Position numbers and translations under genes: made by a program. DNA of 64,000 bases, taken from contig ADNK01000619.1 in the NCBI GenBank assembly GCA_000320545.1, forward strand, positions 1 through 64,000. Reading direction: 5' to 3'. Of the stretch, positions 1 to 10,174 are shown in pieces. A model generated the notes under the pieces. That model worked only from the letters and a program-made list of their open reading frames with translations, was not told where the DNA came from and did no database searches. The DNA comes from Bigelowiella natans CCMP2755. Taxonomy: Eukaryota; Cercozoa; Chlorarachniophyceae. Numbering within the stretch: the first letter of the stretch is position 1; every line of letters starts with the position of its first letter.

Positions 1-1994
1 AAGGTAGACTTGCATTTGGCTCGCACATGTTAGCTAGCATGTACCATGTGCGACCCACATGCCACATAGACATGGCTACCGGCCATGTCTATGCTGACGT
101 CAGTAGATGCAGAAAACGTGCTGTATGTTTACCGATGCACGAATGGGCGCATGTTATACCAGTCACCATGCTATGTACGTACACCTCTAGACCTGCTGTG
201 CATGCTGTTGTTGCCACATATTCACCGAACATGTAGCAAGACATGTGCATTAGGCAGTTCGTTTATTCAGTCGTTGTGAGGCGTTGGCGTCACCATCAAC
301 GTATAAATCTGCGCCGAATTTATGTATACACTTCTAGACTTGAAGCCTTGTACGTGGACTAGAGGTAGAAGTCTAGTAGTAATGGGCAACGCATAGCTGC
401 GACACATGTAAAGCAGTGTATGAAGGTGCTGGTGTACGGAGACGTAAGTAAATATACTGAGATCTATGTTCTTTGATAGCTATATTACAGCTAAATTGTC
501 TGAATTCATCATACTTCAAACTCATTTTATCTTTCTTGAGCAACATCCATAGTTACGACAAGTCTTAGATCTCCATTATTCAAAGGAGGTGATCTGGAAT
601 ATGAACACAGAGACGTGATATAGAAGTAACGATAGCAAAATGAAGTGAGAGAAATGTATTTACCGATGTAAAGCCCCTTCACATCCGTTCCAAGCTGCAC
701 CTAGCAATTGAGCAGGAAATTGTACATAAAGTATGTTTACACACAACATATGGATGAAAGCTCTTATTTTCAACATTGAGTACAACCTTTCAAAATGATT
801 ATCTCTCCAGGTTCAGACGAACTAAATTCAGCACCAGGGAGAACGGCGAGTTTATTATATCTGTATCACATCCTTCAGTTAGATTAACGAACCAAAATCG
901 AATCGACTTTTCATGTACCCGTCGTGGGAGATTCTCCGCACAATAAACATTCTATAAATTCCTGCAAAGTTACCCAAATATCTTAGGGGGAGAAAACACT
1001 TAAGAGCGCATGTATAGAACTAGAAAGGATACTACCTAAGACATCCCAGTTAGGTCCCTGCACCACGGATTTGTTCGGAACGAGCATTGGATTTGAGTAC
1101 CCTTTTGTGAGATAATCCGTTCCGGGTCCTACGTATGTGGCATAATTACAAATCGGATTCCGTTAGATTGTATTCTCTGCGATGTAGGATGTGATCAAGA
1201 ATGTAATAAAAAGAAAACGCATCGTACGGATGAGAATATTTCAAAAAAATGCTCTATTTTTGATGAACTTTACCTTTGTAAGTGACGAGAAGACGGTAGG
1301 GTACATTATCTACGTGGTACCTAATTTGTTGATTACAAGATCACACAATGCCGATCGATCCGTTTGTGAACGAGGACACAAACACAAAGAAATATGTACT
1401 AGTATAGTTGTCTCACCTCGGGCACGTTTGCTTACGTTTAAGCTCAAACTAGAATTAACAACAGAAGAATATTATTTTTAGCAAATTTTCATTTTTGAAA
1501 TACCACACTGTATTCTTGTCAACGTTACAATGCAAAGCTACGAATCATTCTCGGAAATCATCGCCTTATAGTCGATCACATATTCTCTAACCTTGACTTT
1601 GACGTTTTGAATATTTCCTACCTCAGCAAAGTCCCTGGTATCATCATATCATTTCTTTTAAAATCTTTAATATAAAATTCATGTGCTTTGGGTATTACTT
1701 CATCAGGGTCACAATGTCACGCCCGATCTTTGCTTTCATATCTTCGCATGGCAACGATCGCAGAAGGGAGTCAATACCCTATTGGAAAATCGGTTTTGAA
1801 TTTTGAGAGCAACGGTGTATCACAAGATGACCTACCTTTTTATCAGGGTCCGATGCCTTAAAAACATCCTGATAGCTGTTAAAAATTCATGCATATTGAA
1901 TAATGTGAGATTTATCATCACTTCGATGGTACGAAGGGTTCCTTCAATATCATATGAAATCGCAACAATTCTCCGAAACTATAGCATGATTAGT
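1..1994. other. no gene recognised
   Basis: The first 300 bases are crowded with CATG and TGCA words, the same style as other spacers in the window. The rest is AT-rich with short ORFs only. The 96-codon ORF at 1191-1481 has no recognisable motif, and I could not attach it to other exons. Confidence 0.5.
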
Positions 1995-2457
1995 TCAAAA
2001 CCTAAAACTGGACGTTGAAGAAAGTTTTGATGTGTCCAAACCGAGAGAATCCCTTTTTTCCGAAAGATATACCATATTTTCTTGGCGGAATTTCTCGAAT
2101 CGTGAGCCACCCCCCGTCTTCCTCATTATCCTAACACCGTCACACGGTAACGGATTTATCGTCTTCAATAGCATGCTACCATAGCCTAAGACGAACTTGG
2201 AGAGGTTTTCAAATGAAGGTAACTCCAGGCCATCATTGCGTTGGATCGCTTCAGCTGAAGGAAATCCCAGCTCGTTGAACTTCTTATCCGCAACCTCTAG
2301 TGCTTCCACAGCCAGTTTTCTCTCCACTAACTTTGTCTCCTTTTTTCCCCCATGTCCATGAGAATCACACGGACACGGGCAATCTCCGTCTTTATGCGCA
2401 TGCGTACTACTGTGATGGTCGTGGTCTTGGGAAGCCGCTAATTTGAGTCTCGGTTCA
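1995..2457 (-). CDS. His/Cys-rich C-terminal exon, function unknown
   Basis: This is an open frame read on the minus strand that ends in a stop at 1995. A TTTTTTAG acceptor at 2458 is a plausible exon start. The first part is a metal-ligand-rich stretch (DHDHHSSTHAHKDG, then CPCPCDSHGHGG), and a charged helical part follows (ERKLAVEALEVADKKFNEL). The His/Cys cluster resembles metal-binding loops in general (zinc transporters, metal chaperones), but no family domain is recognisable, so metal binding is only an inference. Upstream exons towards 2.6-2.9 kb were not resolved, and the frame is open a little further (to 2540). It is not related to the retrotransposon, whose left LTR starts 600 bases away. 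Confidence 0.4.
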
Positions 2458-2540
2458 CTAAAAAACACCCGCATCATCAGAATGGATACTTGGCATCGAT
2501 CACATCGGAAGGAAAATGGAGGTGTGTTCTGGAGGTACAA

Positions 2541-3054
2541 ACGGCCGCAGGTGATAAGGGGCGGCAGGATGGCGAGGCATCATCATCATCATCATCTGTG
2601 CAATGTATACCCTACTTGTGGCCACTCAGTGGCGGGATGGCTACCTGTTCATTGTCATCTTTCTTTCGGGTTGTGACGATAGTCGTCTGAGAGTGCGATC
2701 GAGTGCGATCCAGCTACGATGTAAAAATCTAGCGCATTTTTCCTCATTTTCATAAAAATAAGTTGTCGCATGCCTCCATTTGCAACCAGCGACGCATTCC
2801 TTCTCTCGGCGGCACGAACATCGTCGCAAAACTCTTCGCAGAACCGACCCGAGCATGTGTCCCAGGTTCGGGAATCGTTATGTCGCTATCCACAAGTCGG
2901 CTGGAAAAAAAAAATGTTTCACTGAGCACTTCGCTTTTGGAAAACTGGTTTGCGTCAATGTGTTGTTCGTGTCGTAGATCTCAATCCCCATGCATCTGCA
3001 AGTGGACTCACAAATGTGAACACGCTAGATGGTGCACCGCGTGCTGCATGTGCA
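2541..3054. other. spacer before the retrotransposon
   Basis: No gene is supported. A CAT microsatellite lies at about 2578-2597, and CATG/TGCA-type words increase towards the TGCA insertion site at 3051-3054. Confidence 0.4.
3051..3054. repeat. target-site duplication TGCA, left
   Basis: TGCA directly precedes the left LTR and recurs directly after the right LTR at 8771-8774. A four-base duplication fits integrase insertion. The sequence is palindromic and common in the local spacer, so part of the match could be chance. Confidence 0.6.
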
Positions 3055-3380
3055 TGTTGCGCGTAAGGTGTTCACAGGCCGAGGCGCTACGTGCACAAGT
3101 AGGCAGGGGGGGGGAAAGGCACGTTTGCTTCCTTTTGAAGAGTTGTGTTTATTTTTATTAAAGATTATATTTTTATTAAATCGTGCACTGCGTAATCATT
3201 CGCGAAGCTTTCGCGAATGCCGCCGCACGTGGGGCAGCACACTTCCGGTGTGCTGCCATGAGTCCCGCCGGAACCCACGTGCCTATGCTGTATTAATATC
3301 TACGTTATCTATATTCTATATCCGCGACAACCCCTTTGTTGTCGCACGTGACTTGTGCCCGCGTAGTGGTACGCGCTACA
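3055..3380 (-). repeat. 3' LTR of the retrotransposon
   Basis: It is 326 bp and reads the same as 8445-8770. It holds several perfect inverted repeats: ATTCGCGAA / TTCGCGAAT (3199-3219), GGCAGCACAC / GTGTGCTGCC (around 3232-3258), GCGACAA / TTGTCGC (around 3323-3344) and GCGTA / TACGC near the end. AT-rich sequence around 3150-3180 could carry promoter or poly(A) signals. Confidence 0.92.
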
Positions 3381-3388
3381 CCTCCCCC
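3381..3388 (-). other. polypurine tract
   Basis: The minus strand reads GGGGGAGG directly before the 3' LTR, the expected site for plus-strand priming. Confidence 0.65.
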
Positions 3389-3431
3389 AAGTCACGTTGC
3401 TCCTTCCTTCCTTCCTTATTCCCTTAGACCT

Positions 3432-6400
3432 TCATCGCTTTCGGAACTTCACCAACCACCAGGTAATAGATTCCTCTCTAACCTTATCTCCTTTGTCGCT
3501 TACCCAGAACTCACCTTCGTCCTTAGGTTCGTGTCCATACCAGCCCTCTGCATCAAGGTCCCCCAGGACCTTATACCAGTGCTCAAAGGGTAAGTCGGGA
3601 ACAGCTAGGTAGAGTAGCTGATATTTTCCGTCCTTTATTTTCATAGCTACCCTCTCCATATTTCGTAATCCAGGGTAGCCTAGATAGACAATCTTCATGC
3701 GCCAATCGTCGTTCACCCTGACCTTATTGTTTCCATATTCCACATCGAACTTAGGTCGGGGTCCTAAACAAGGCATTGCTCGCTCCCACACAGTAGGGTT
3801 TACTTTAACATCCTCTAGGAGCTTCTCACCGATATCATAATTCTTTAGGTGACTGATGTGGCGCAAGGTGACCCTGTTCCCATCATAGATGTAGTACTGC
3901 TTCCTCCCCTTCCTCTCGGTAACCTTTGCAACGCCACCCCAGAAGGGGTCTTGTTTATTTCTCGATCTCAGATTTACCTTGGCCCTAACATACTGTCCTT
4001 CCTTTAGAACTCGGCCATCGTACGGGACCTTCTCGTCTTCGCTCTCGGTATCGTCGTCGTTGTCGTCGCCTTCTTCCCTCTCCTTATCCTTGATACCTCC
4101 CCCAGACGTGAAGGTGTCGTTTACTAACCCTTGTATCTTGTCTGGTGTGGTGCTATTTATCCTGCTTAGGTTGGCCAAGGTGCGGTGGAGTCGCTCTACC
4201 TTGGAGTTGGACTGGGCATAGTATACAGGTGAGGCATCAATATTAGGGTGTGGTAGCTGTAGAAGAGAGGTCTCATTATCCACATGTAACTTCTTTGGTA
4301 TCTTGTTTATGCTAACTTCATCAGGGATAGCCTGGAGCTCAGACTCCCAGGTACGGTAGCAGTTAGTAAGCCTCTGCTTATATAAGCCTTTGTTCTTCTT
4401 AGCAACGTTGACCTTGATAATCTTTTTAACCCAGCACTTTCCAGTGGCCACATCAACGAAGGTAAGGTAGTGATAGCCATCGTACTTATAAACATCAATT
4501 TGCACGATATCTAAGAAGTTCCTTGCTTTGATTTTCTTAGATGCACGGCTCTTGCTGGACTCCTTGGTGGCGACGCCTGCCGCCTTCAAGCTGGAGCACC
4601 TGCAGCCACGCAGGTATGTCCTTATCTCTTTTAGCTTGTAGGGCCAGTAGTAATGGTAGAGTAGAGCAGTGATATGGTTTTCTCCTACGTGTGCAGGTCC
4701 ATGGGCGGTAAAGAGAAGGGCTCCCCTGGTCCGCCGTGGCACGTAGGTACGCCTAACATTATTAGTGTATACATATATCCTATCACTAAGTACCTCATGC
4801 TTGTGTTTGTATTTATCCAGGTGTTCTTGAAGGTGCTGGAGCTCCTCTGGCTCAGGCAGGAAGTCGCCGTCCTCGAAGGTAATCGCGTTAACCATAGGGG
4901 TGACCTGGGTAGGGACTTTCTTTTCGAACAGCCTGCTGAAATAGTCAGCAAGCTGCTTGTCTCCTGGTGCGTAGACCACTGTCCTCTTGTCCCTAAACTC
5001 TTCCGTGTCCGCCCTCATAGCTGCATACTCATCGTTAGGCGCTTCGAGCTTGCGGTCGATGCCTAGGAGGGGCTTGTGGTCAGTCATTAAGGTGAAGCTG
5101 GGCACCGACAGCAGGTAGTATCTTAGTTTCCTCTGCGCCTCAGTCATGGCTTTATACTCTCCTTTTGTAGGGCTGTACTTGGCCTCAGCTGCTGTGCAGG
5201 CCCTGCCCCACACCCGTATGATCTGCTGGTCTTGGGTAAGTACAGCAGCCATACCTAGCTTAGACCAGTCTGTCCATAGGGTAGCTGGTCTAGTAGTGTC
5301 TAGCTTAGCATTCAATAGGGTGTTGCTGCATAACTTTATTAGGTTATCGAAGTGGGCATCAAGGCCAGCCTTGGCCCACACCTTAGCGAAGCTGAGGCCT
5401 ACAGAGTTCTCCTTCCGGTAAGCAGTAGTAAAAGCAGCTGCAGTCCTAGCGTAGGTAGGGGAGAACCTACGTAGTATCCAAGCTGCAGTCTGCAAGAATG
5501 ACTTTAACTCCTTTGCATTCTTAGGTTTAGGGGCTTGCTGTAGTGCTGCTACTTTCTCGGGGTTTGGGGTGATGCGGCCTTGCTCCAGGTAATATCCACA
5601 CCACTTGATTCTTGTAGCTAGGAATGTACACTTCTGCAGTCTAATAGTAAAACCGAAGTGTGCAAACCTAATAAATATATTTTCCAGGAGGAAGATCTGA
5701 GCGACGACTGTGTTGGTACATATTATGTCATCATCCACATACACAAACACAAACACCCACAACACAGACGCCATCCCATCATGTGTGTATGCCCTGTAGT
5801 TCTGACTACTGAACGCATCCCCTGATATGCTTAGGCCGTAAGGGAATACGACGAAGTGCCACTTCCTGTGCCTGCTGGAGAACGCGGTAATGGGGCGGGA
5901 GGTTTTGTGGATGGGTGTCTGCATGTATGATTCATTTTTATCTAGGGAAGAGTAGTATTTGTATCCTATGACGTGTTCAATAACGTCATCTATCCTTGGT
6001 GTAGGTGTCTGGATCCTCTTTATTACTCGGTTGTGGCGGATGAAGTTGTGCGCCAGGCGGAAGAAAGGGTAAGTAGGTTTCTTAGCTAGCACATGTCTCA
6101 CGTTCCATGGTGAGTTGCTTGGCTCTATCTTCCCTTCCTTTGCCCATTCATTGATCTGCCACTCTATCTTTTCCCAGTCCGCTTCCGGTCGCCTATGTTC
6201 TGGGTCATTGATGATGCACTCTTCGTATCCCTTCTTTAGCTCGATCTTTACTGGGGTAAGCTTGCTGGAGGGCTTCGTCGTCGGCTTGGTGATGTCAGAG
6301 TACTTCTCGTTTAATATTTTATTAATGTACTTTTTGCCTTTGTCGATATCCCAATCATCAGCTGGGGGGGTCTTGTCCAGTAGCTCCGTTATCTGTCGGA

Positions 6401-8405
6401 TGGTCTTGCCGGGGTTCTTCTTCCGTAGCTCGGTAGGTGTAGGTAGCTTGTTGTCCGCTAGGTCCATAAACTCTAACGCATTAACGCTTGACTCAGAGGT
6501 CCACTCGTCAAGCCGTATCATGTTCTGGCTGATGGTCCTGCCTGACTTCTTTGGCAACTTAGCAAAGTATATCTTGTGATTGTAGAATGATATGATCCCC
6601 CCTAATTTTTCTAGGGCATCCTGTCCGAGGAGTAGTTCCATGGATAAAGTCATGGCTACTCGGGTCTTGATTTGGGTCTCCGCGTCGCTGCCAGGTATCT
6701 GTAGCTTTAGCATTAGCTCACCGACGGTCTTCATGGAAGAGCTTCCGTCTGCTTGAGCATATTTACGTTCTTTCTTAGTCACTTGATCCAATAGTCCTAA
6801 CCTTCTTACTGTGCTTAGGCTTATGAAGGACTTCGGCATGCTGCCACTATCCCAAAGGGCAGGTAGTTTCTTGTAGTCTCCGTAGCTGTCTTTAACTTTA
6901 ACCTTGGTCATAGCAACTTTGATAGTCCTGTTAGCGTCTTCGTCATTAATGTTGCATACTCCTAAGTTCTTTATGTCGTCTAGGGTCATGGGCTTGTCTT
7001 GGTCCTGCGTTGCTGGTACTGCTGTCTTCGTCGGCGCCTGCTTAAGGTGATCTAATATTCCGTTTATCTGCTGCTGTATAGCATTGATACTGTTCTGCTT
7101 TTTGTTCTTATATTTATTGTTCTTCCCGTTGTTGCTGCCTTGCCATTTGCTGTTGTTATATCCTTGTCCTCTGCCTTTCTTTCTCTTTAACTTCTCGTAG
7201 TGTTCGTTGAGCTGCCTGATCGTCATCCTGGGTCGTCCTTCTTTCCTGTCTCTGCAGTCTTTAGCGGTGTGTTTCCCTTTACGTGAGCAGTATCCGCAAC
7301 GTCGGTTACCTTCCCTGTCCTTGTACCAGTCTCGCTGCGGCTTAATAGCGTTAATGTTTCCTATGCCAGGTACCTTAGGGCTGGTAAACTTGCGGTCCTG
7401 CTCCTGCTCGCGTAGGGATATAGCCTGCACTGCTGCCTCCATCGTGGTGTAGCCTTTCTCCGTAACGTAAGTGGATTCCTTTATCTTTAACTTGAACTCT
7501 TCAAACCTTGCCTGATCATCACCTGTGTTGTAATTAAAATCATGTAGTTCGTCGATCATATCCTGGAAGCGCGTGGCAAAGTCTCTAACAGGTTCTCTCT
7601 CATGCTGCATCATTGCTCTGTATTTTCTAATAGCCTGGGGTAGGGAGTTAGCATCCTGTTCATTTACAAAAGCCTTCATTATCGCCTCAACGTCTCGTAG
7701 CCCACTAACTGTAGTGTGTATTTTCTCTAGCTGCCTGATCCGGGTCCTGCCTGTCTCGTAAAGGTCCATGGCTTGCTTTATTATAGCTAGCCATTTGAGC
7801 TTGTCGTTTTCGGTGGGGTTAGGGGTAAAGTCGCAGAGTATACTCCTAGCGTTCTTCCACCACCTCCTTGCCTCACCTCTTTTCCCGTTGTATTTCGTTA
7901 TCATAACCGGTGCTGTTTTAACAGACATGAACTGGGTGTTCCGCTGTACCGGCTGCTGCTGCTTGACGGTGCTCTGGGTCGTCCCCCGCGAGGCGCCCAG
8001 ACCCCCGTCGTTCCTAAACAAAGCTGCCCACTCTGGAAGTAAGTCTGCTTCGTAATCCATGATGTCCTGCATGATAGCTGCCCAAACATCATGTGTCTGA
8101 TACTTGTATTCTATCGATACTTTCAGTTTGTCGTAGTTGCTCGCCCTGGGTCGCAAGGCTCGTAATGCCATTACGACCTTCTTGCTTTCGGCGGCCACGT
8201 CCTCGTCGTCCGCCTCGTAGAAGTTCTCCAGTGCCTCTGCTGCTGCATCTGCTTTCTTAATCCCGGGTGCTGGTCCCGGCGGTGCCTGTGGAGGTGTTCC
8301 TCCTCCTTCCTTAGCGTCCGTATCGCCCTTCCTTTCCTGTTTCTGCTCGTGCCCTTGCACGGCCTGCGAGCCAAAGTCCTGCTGTTCTTCTAGCTGCTGT
8401 GACAT
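3432..8405 (-). CDS. Gag-Pol polyprotein of Ty3/gypsy element
   Basis: This is a single 1657-residue ORF with no frameshift between Gag and Pol. In order: a Gag-like helical region (about residues 170-330); a zinc knuckle CGYCSRKGKHTAKDC (about 368); an aspartic protease with ALWDSGS (about 516); reverse transcriptase with YVDDD (about 889); RNase H starting TLWTDWSK (about 1045); and integrase with an HGPAH...CRC zinc-type region (about 1235-1275), catalytic DVYKYDG (about 1303), HVDNET (about 1374) and SKVERLHRTL (about 1402). A GPY/F-like C-terminal module (RAKVNLRSRNKQDPFWGG) follows. Deviations from the family norm: the knuckle is C-X2-C-X5-H-X4-C, not X4; the integrase zinc cysteines are C-X-C; and the last Asp to Glu spacing is 27 residues, not about 35. 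The protein copies and inserts the element. Confidence 0.95.
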   Translation of the reverse strand: MSQQLEEQQDFGSQAVQGHEQKQERKGDTDAKEGGGTPPQAPPGPAPGIKKADAAAEALENFYEADDEDVAAESKKVVMALRALRPRASNYDKLKVSIEYKYQTHDVWAAIMQDIMDYEADLLPEWAALFRNDGGLGASRGTTQSTVKQQQPVQRNTQFMSVKTAPVMITKYNGKRGEARRWWKNARSILCDFTPNPTENDKLKWLAIIKQAMDLYETGRTRIRQLEKIHTTVSGLRDVEAIMKAFVNEQDANSLPQAIRKYRAMMQHEREPVRDFATRFQDMIDELHDFNYNTGDDQARFEEFKLKIKESTYVTEKGYTTMEAAVQAISLREQEQDRKFTSPKVPGIGNINAIKPQRDWYKDREGNRRCGYCSRKGKHTAKDCRDRKEGRPRMTIRQLNEHYEKLKRKKGRGQGYNNSKWQGSNNGKNNKYKNKKQNSINAIQQQINGILDHLKQAPTKTAVPATQDQDKPMTLDDIKNLGVCNINDEDANRTIKVAMTKVKVKDSYGDYKKLPALWDSGSMPKSFISLSTVRRLGLLDQVTKKERKYAQADGSSSMKTVGELMLKLQIPGSDAETQIKTRVAMTLSMELLLGQDALEKLGGIISFYNHKIYFAKLPKKSGRTISQNMIRLDEWTSESSVNALEFMDLADNKLPTPTELRKKNPGKTIRQITELLDKTPPADDWDIDKGKKYINKILNEKYSDITKPTTKPSSKLTPVKIELKKGYEECIINDPEHRRPEADWEKIEWQINEWAKEGKIEPSNSPWNVRHVLAKKPTYPFFRLAHNFIRHNRVIKRIQTPTPRIDDVIEHVIGYKYYSSLDKNESYMQTPIHKTSRPITAFSSRHRKWHFVVFPYGLSISGDAFSSQNYRAYTHDGMASVLWVFVFVYVDDDIICTNTVVAQIFLLENIFIRFAHFGFTIRLQKCTFLATRIKWCGYYLEQGRITPNPEKVAALQQAPKPKNAKELKSFLQTAAWILRRFSPTYARTAAAFTTAYRKENSVGLSFAKVWAKAGLDAHFDNLIKLCSNTLLNAKLDTTRPATLWTDWSKLGMAAVLTQDQQIIRVWGRACTAAEAKYSPTKGEYKAMTEAQRKLRYYLLSVPSFTLMTDHKPLLGIDRKLEAPNDEYAAMRADTEEFRDKRTVVYAPGDKQLADYFSRLFEKKVPTQVTPMVNAITFEDGDFLPEPEELQHLQEHLDKYKHKHEVLSDRIYVYTNNVRRTYVPRRTRGALLFTAHGPAHVGENHITALLYHYYWPYKLKEIRTYLRGCRCSSLKAAGVATKESSKSRASKKIKARNFLDIVQIDVYKYDGYHYLTFVDVATGKCWVKKIIKVNVAKKNKGLYKQRLTNCYRTWESELQAIPDEVSINKIPKKLHVDNETSLLQLPHPNIDASPVYYAQSNSKVERLHRTLANLSRINSTTPDKIQGLVNDTFTSGGGIKDKEREEGDDNDDDTESEDEKVPYDGRVLKEGQYVRAKVNLRSRNKQDPFWGGVAKVTERKGRKQYYIYDGNRVTLRHISHLKNYDIGEKLLEDVKVNPTVWERAMPCLGPRPKFDVEYGNNKVRVNDDWRMKIVYLGYPGLRNMERVAMKIKDGKYQLLYLAVPDLPFEHWYKVLGDLDAEGWYGHEPKDEGEFWVSDKGDKVREESITWWLVKFRKR

Positions 8406-8423
8406 TGTTAGTCAAATCGTTTC

Positions 8424-8439
8424 CCGTGTGTGGAAGCCA
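8424..8439 (-). other. candidate primer-binding site
   Basis: Five bases inside the 5' LTR the minus strand reads TGGCTTCCACACACGG. The initial TGG fits pairing with the CCA end of a tRNA. The tRNA was not identified. Confidence 0.4.
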
Positions 8440-8444
8440 AAGGT

Positions 8445-8770
8445 TGTTGCGCGTAAGGTGTTCACAGGCCGAGGCGCTACGTGCACAAGTAGGCAGGGGG
8501 GGGGAAAGGCACGTTTGCTTCCTTTTGAAGAGTTGTGTTTATTTTTATTAAAGATTATATTTTTATTAAATCGTGCACTGCGTAATCATTCGCGAAGCTT
8601 TCGCGAATGCCGCCGCACGTGGGGCAGCACACTTCCGGTGTGCTGCCATGAGTCCCGCCGGAACCCACGTGCCTATGCTGTATTAATATCTACGTTATCT
8701 ATATTCTATATCCGCGACAACCCCTTTGTTGTCGCACGTGACTTGTGCCCGCGTAGTGGTACGCGCTACA
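8445..8770 (-). repeat. 5' LTR of the retrotransposon
   Basis: This is the upstream LTR with respect to the minus-strand ORF, identical by eye to 3055-3380. It should hold the element's promoter. The polyprotein start codon (8405) is 40 bases inside it. Confidence 0.92.
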
Positions 8771-8774
8771 TGCA
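8771..8774. repeat. target-site duplication TGCA, right
   Basis: This is the partner of the TGCA at 3051-3054, on the other side of the element. Confidence 0.6.
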
Positions 8775-9096
8775 ATGCTGGGTTCACAGAGTCATCAAGT
8801 TTGATTTTATAATTTGTGGGCCATTGCATCAGATCAAACATTGATTTGCAAGTGCACGCAACAACGACACGTTGGTTGATGCAAAGCTAGAAAGGTTGGC
8901 GCACATGCAACAACGACCCGCGATGCGATGTGTGGCCGCATGGTGGCCAGTTGCATGGACACATGTCTGACTGTAGATGTGCAACTGCGCAGCGGTTCAT
9001 TGCTTGCAGCATGCATGCTCCTGAAAAAAAACAGATAGAGTTTGTCAGCTTTGCATGCGCATGCATACATGCCAAATGACGAGCATTTTCTTTTTG
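8775..9096. other. spacer between retrotransposon and P450
   Basis: CATG/TGCA-rich sequence with no supported gene. The P450 stop codon at 9097 borders it. Confidence 0.5.
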
Positions 9097-10090
9097 CTAA
9101 TCCTTCCGTTTTCTCATTTTTAACTTGAGATTCATCGGGCGTATGGGCATGACAAGATTGTAACCAGTTGCAACCTTTCCTGCACCATCTTTGAATTCCT
9201 GAGTAAAAATGATGAAAACTGTTACAAGCGGCACAAAAACTGCATGGACAACACAGGGCGAGAACCAAGGAGTATTTGCTCAAAAGGTTCGTCACAAAAG
9301 TCTTGGCAATACAGCCACTTATCTGACAATTATACACCACATAAGGTCATTCCCAACAAGTAAAATTTGTCAGAGTAATGTCACCATGGAGCCTGGGCAT
9401 GATCTTGATCCAATTCCAAAGGGAATGAAGGGTTTCTTTTGCTCCATAAATTTATTGGATGAATTGGATGAGGAAAACTCTTTCGCTGCCAGCCCATTCT
9501 TGGAGAGGAATCTTCGGTAGTCGAAGGAATTTGGATTTTCGTAGTAGTGCTTGGATCGATGGACAAAGTGCATGTTAGTCATGAAGTCTGAATCCTGTGA
9601 ATACCAAATGGTGTAATGCTTCAATTGTAAATACAACAAAAAATTTAGTTAGTTAAAATTACTGCTAGACCTTGGGGATATTGTAACGCAGAAGTTGTTG
9701 AGGGACCATAGTCATTCTTCCAACATGCACCGGTGCGTACATCCTCAAGGTTTCTATAACCGTAGGCCTTTAGCCGAATGCTTGATTTTAGTAAATGTGT
9801 ATGTAGCAACGACCTTTATAGACTGCGTCAAGGATAGGAAGCTTCGTAATCTGCTTAAAATTAACTGTAGAAGCAGCCTTGATTTCCCTTGCCATTGCAC
9901 TTTGCATCTTCAAATAAGAGTAAAAAGTGGTCTTTCAGGACCAAATGTTGATTTAATTTGTAAGCCAGGTTGATACCTCTTTATCTTGTGCAATGTGAAA
10001 CAGCATCCAGCATACGATGTCTGTAAGTGGCCCTATCCTGATTGATGACAGGTTTAAGCTGACTAGTCTAACGATATATACATATTTATT

Positions 10091-10127
<37 letters not shown>

Positions 10128-10135
10128 GTATTTAT

Positions 10136-10174
<39 letters not shown>

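Larger units (their letters stand above)
3055..8770 (-). mobile_element. Ty3/gypsy-type LTR retrotransposon, apparently intact
   Basis: Two 326-bp direct repeats (3055-3380 and 8445-8770) bracket one 1657-codon polyprotein ORF. Read on the minus strand each LTR starts TGTAGCG and ends CAACA, the usual TG...CA form. The four bases outside each end are TGCA (3051-3054 and 8771-8774), consistent with a target-site duplication. A GGGGGAGG purine run abuts the 3' LTR, and a TGG-starting primer-site candidate follows the 5' LTR. The order protease, reverse transcriptase, RNase H, integrase places it in Ty3/gypsy, not Ty1/copia. I saw no difference between the two LTRs on reading them side by side, and the ORF has no break, so insertion was probably recent. 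Confidence 0.93.

Noticed and set aside
2443-2676. Plus-strand ORF with a His-tag-like His6 run
   Set aside because: It is the CAT microsatellite at 2578-2597 read in frame; no vector or other coding evidence is nearby.
3432-8405. Twelve plus-strand and alternative minus-strand ORFs inside the retrotransposon
   Set aside because: They are shadows of the single polyprotein frame.
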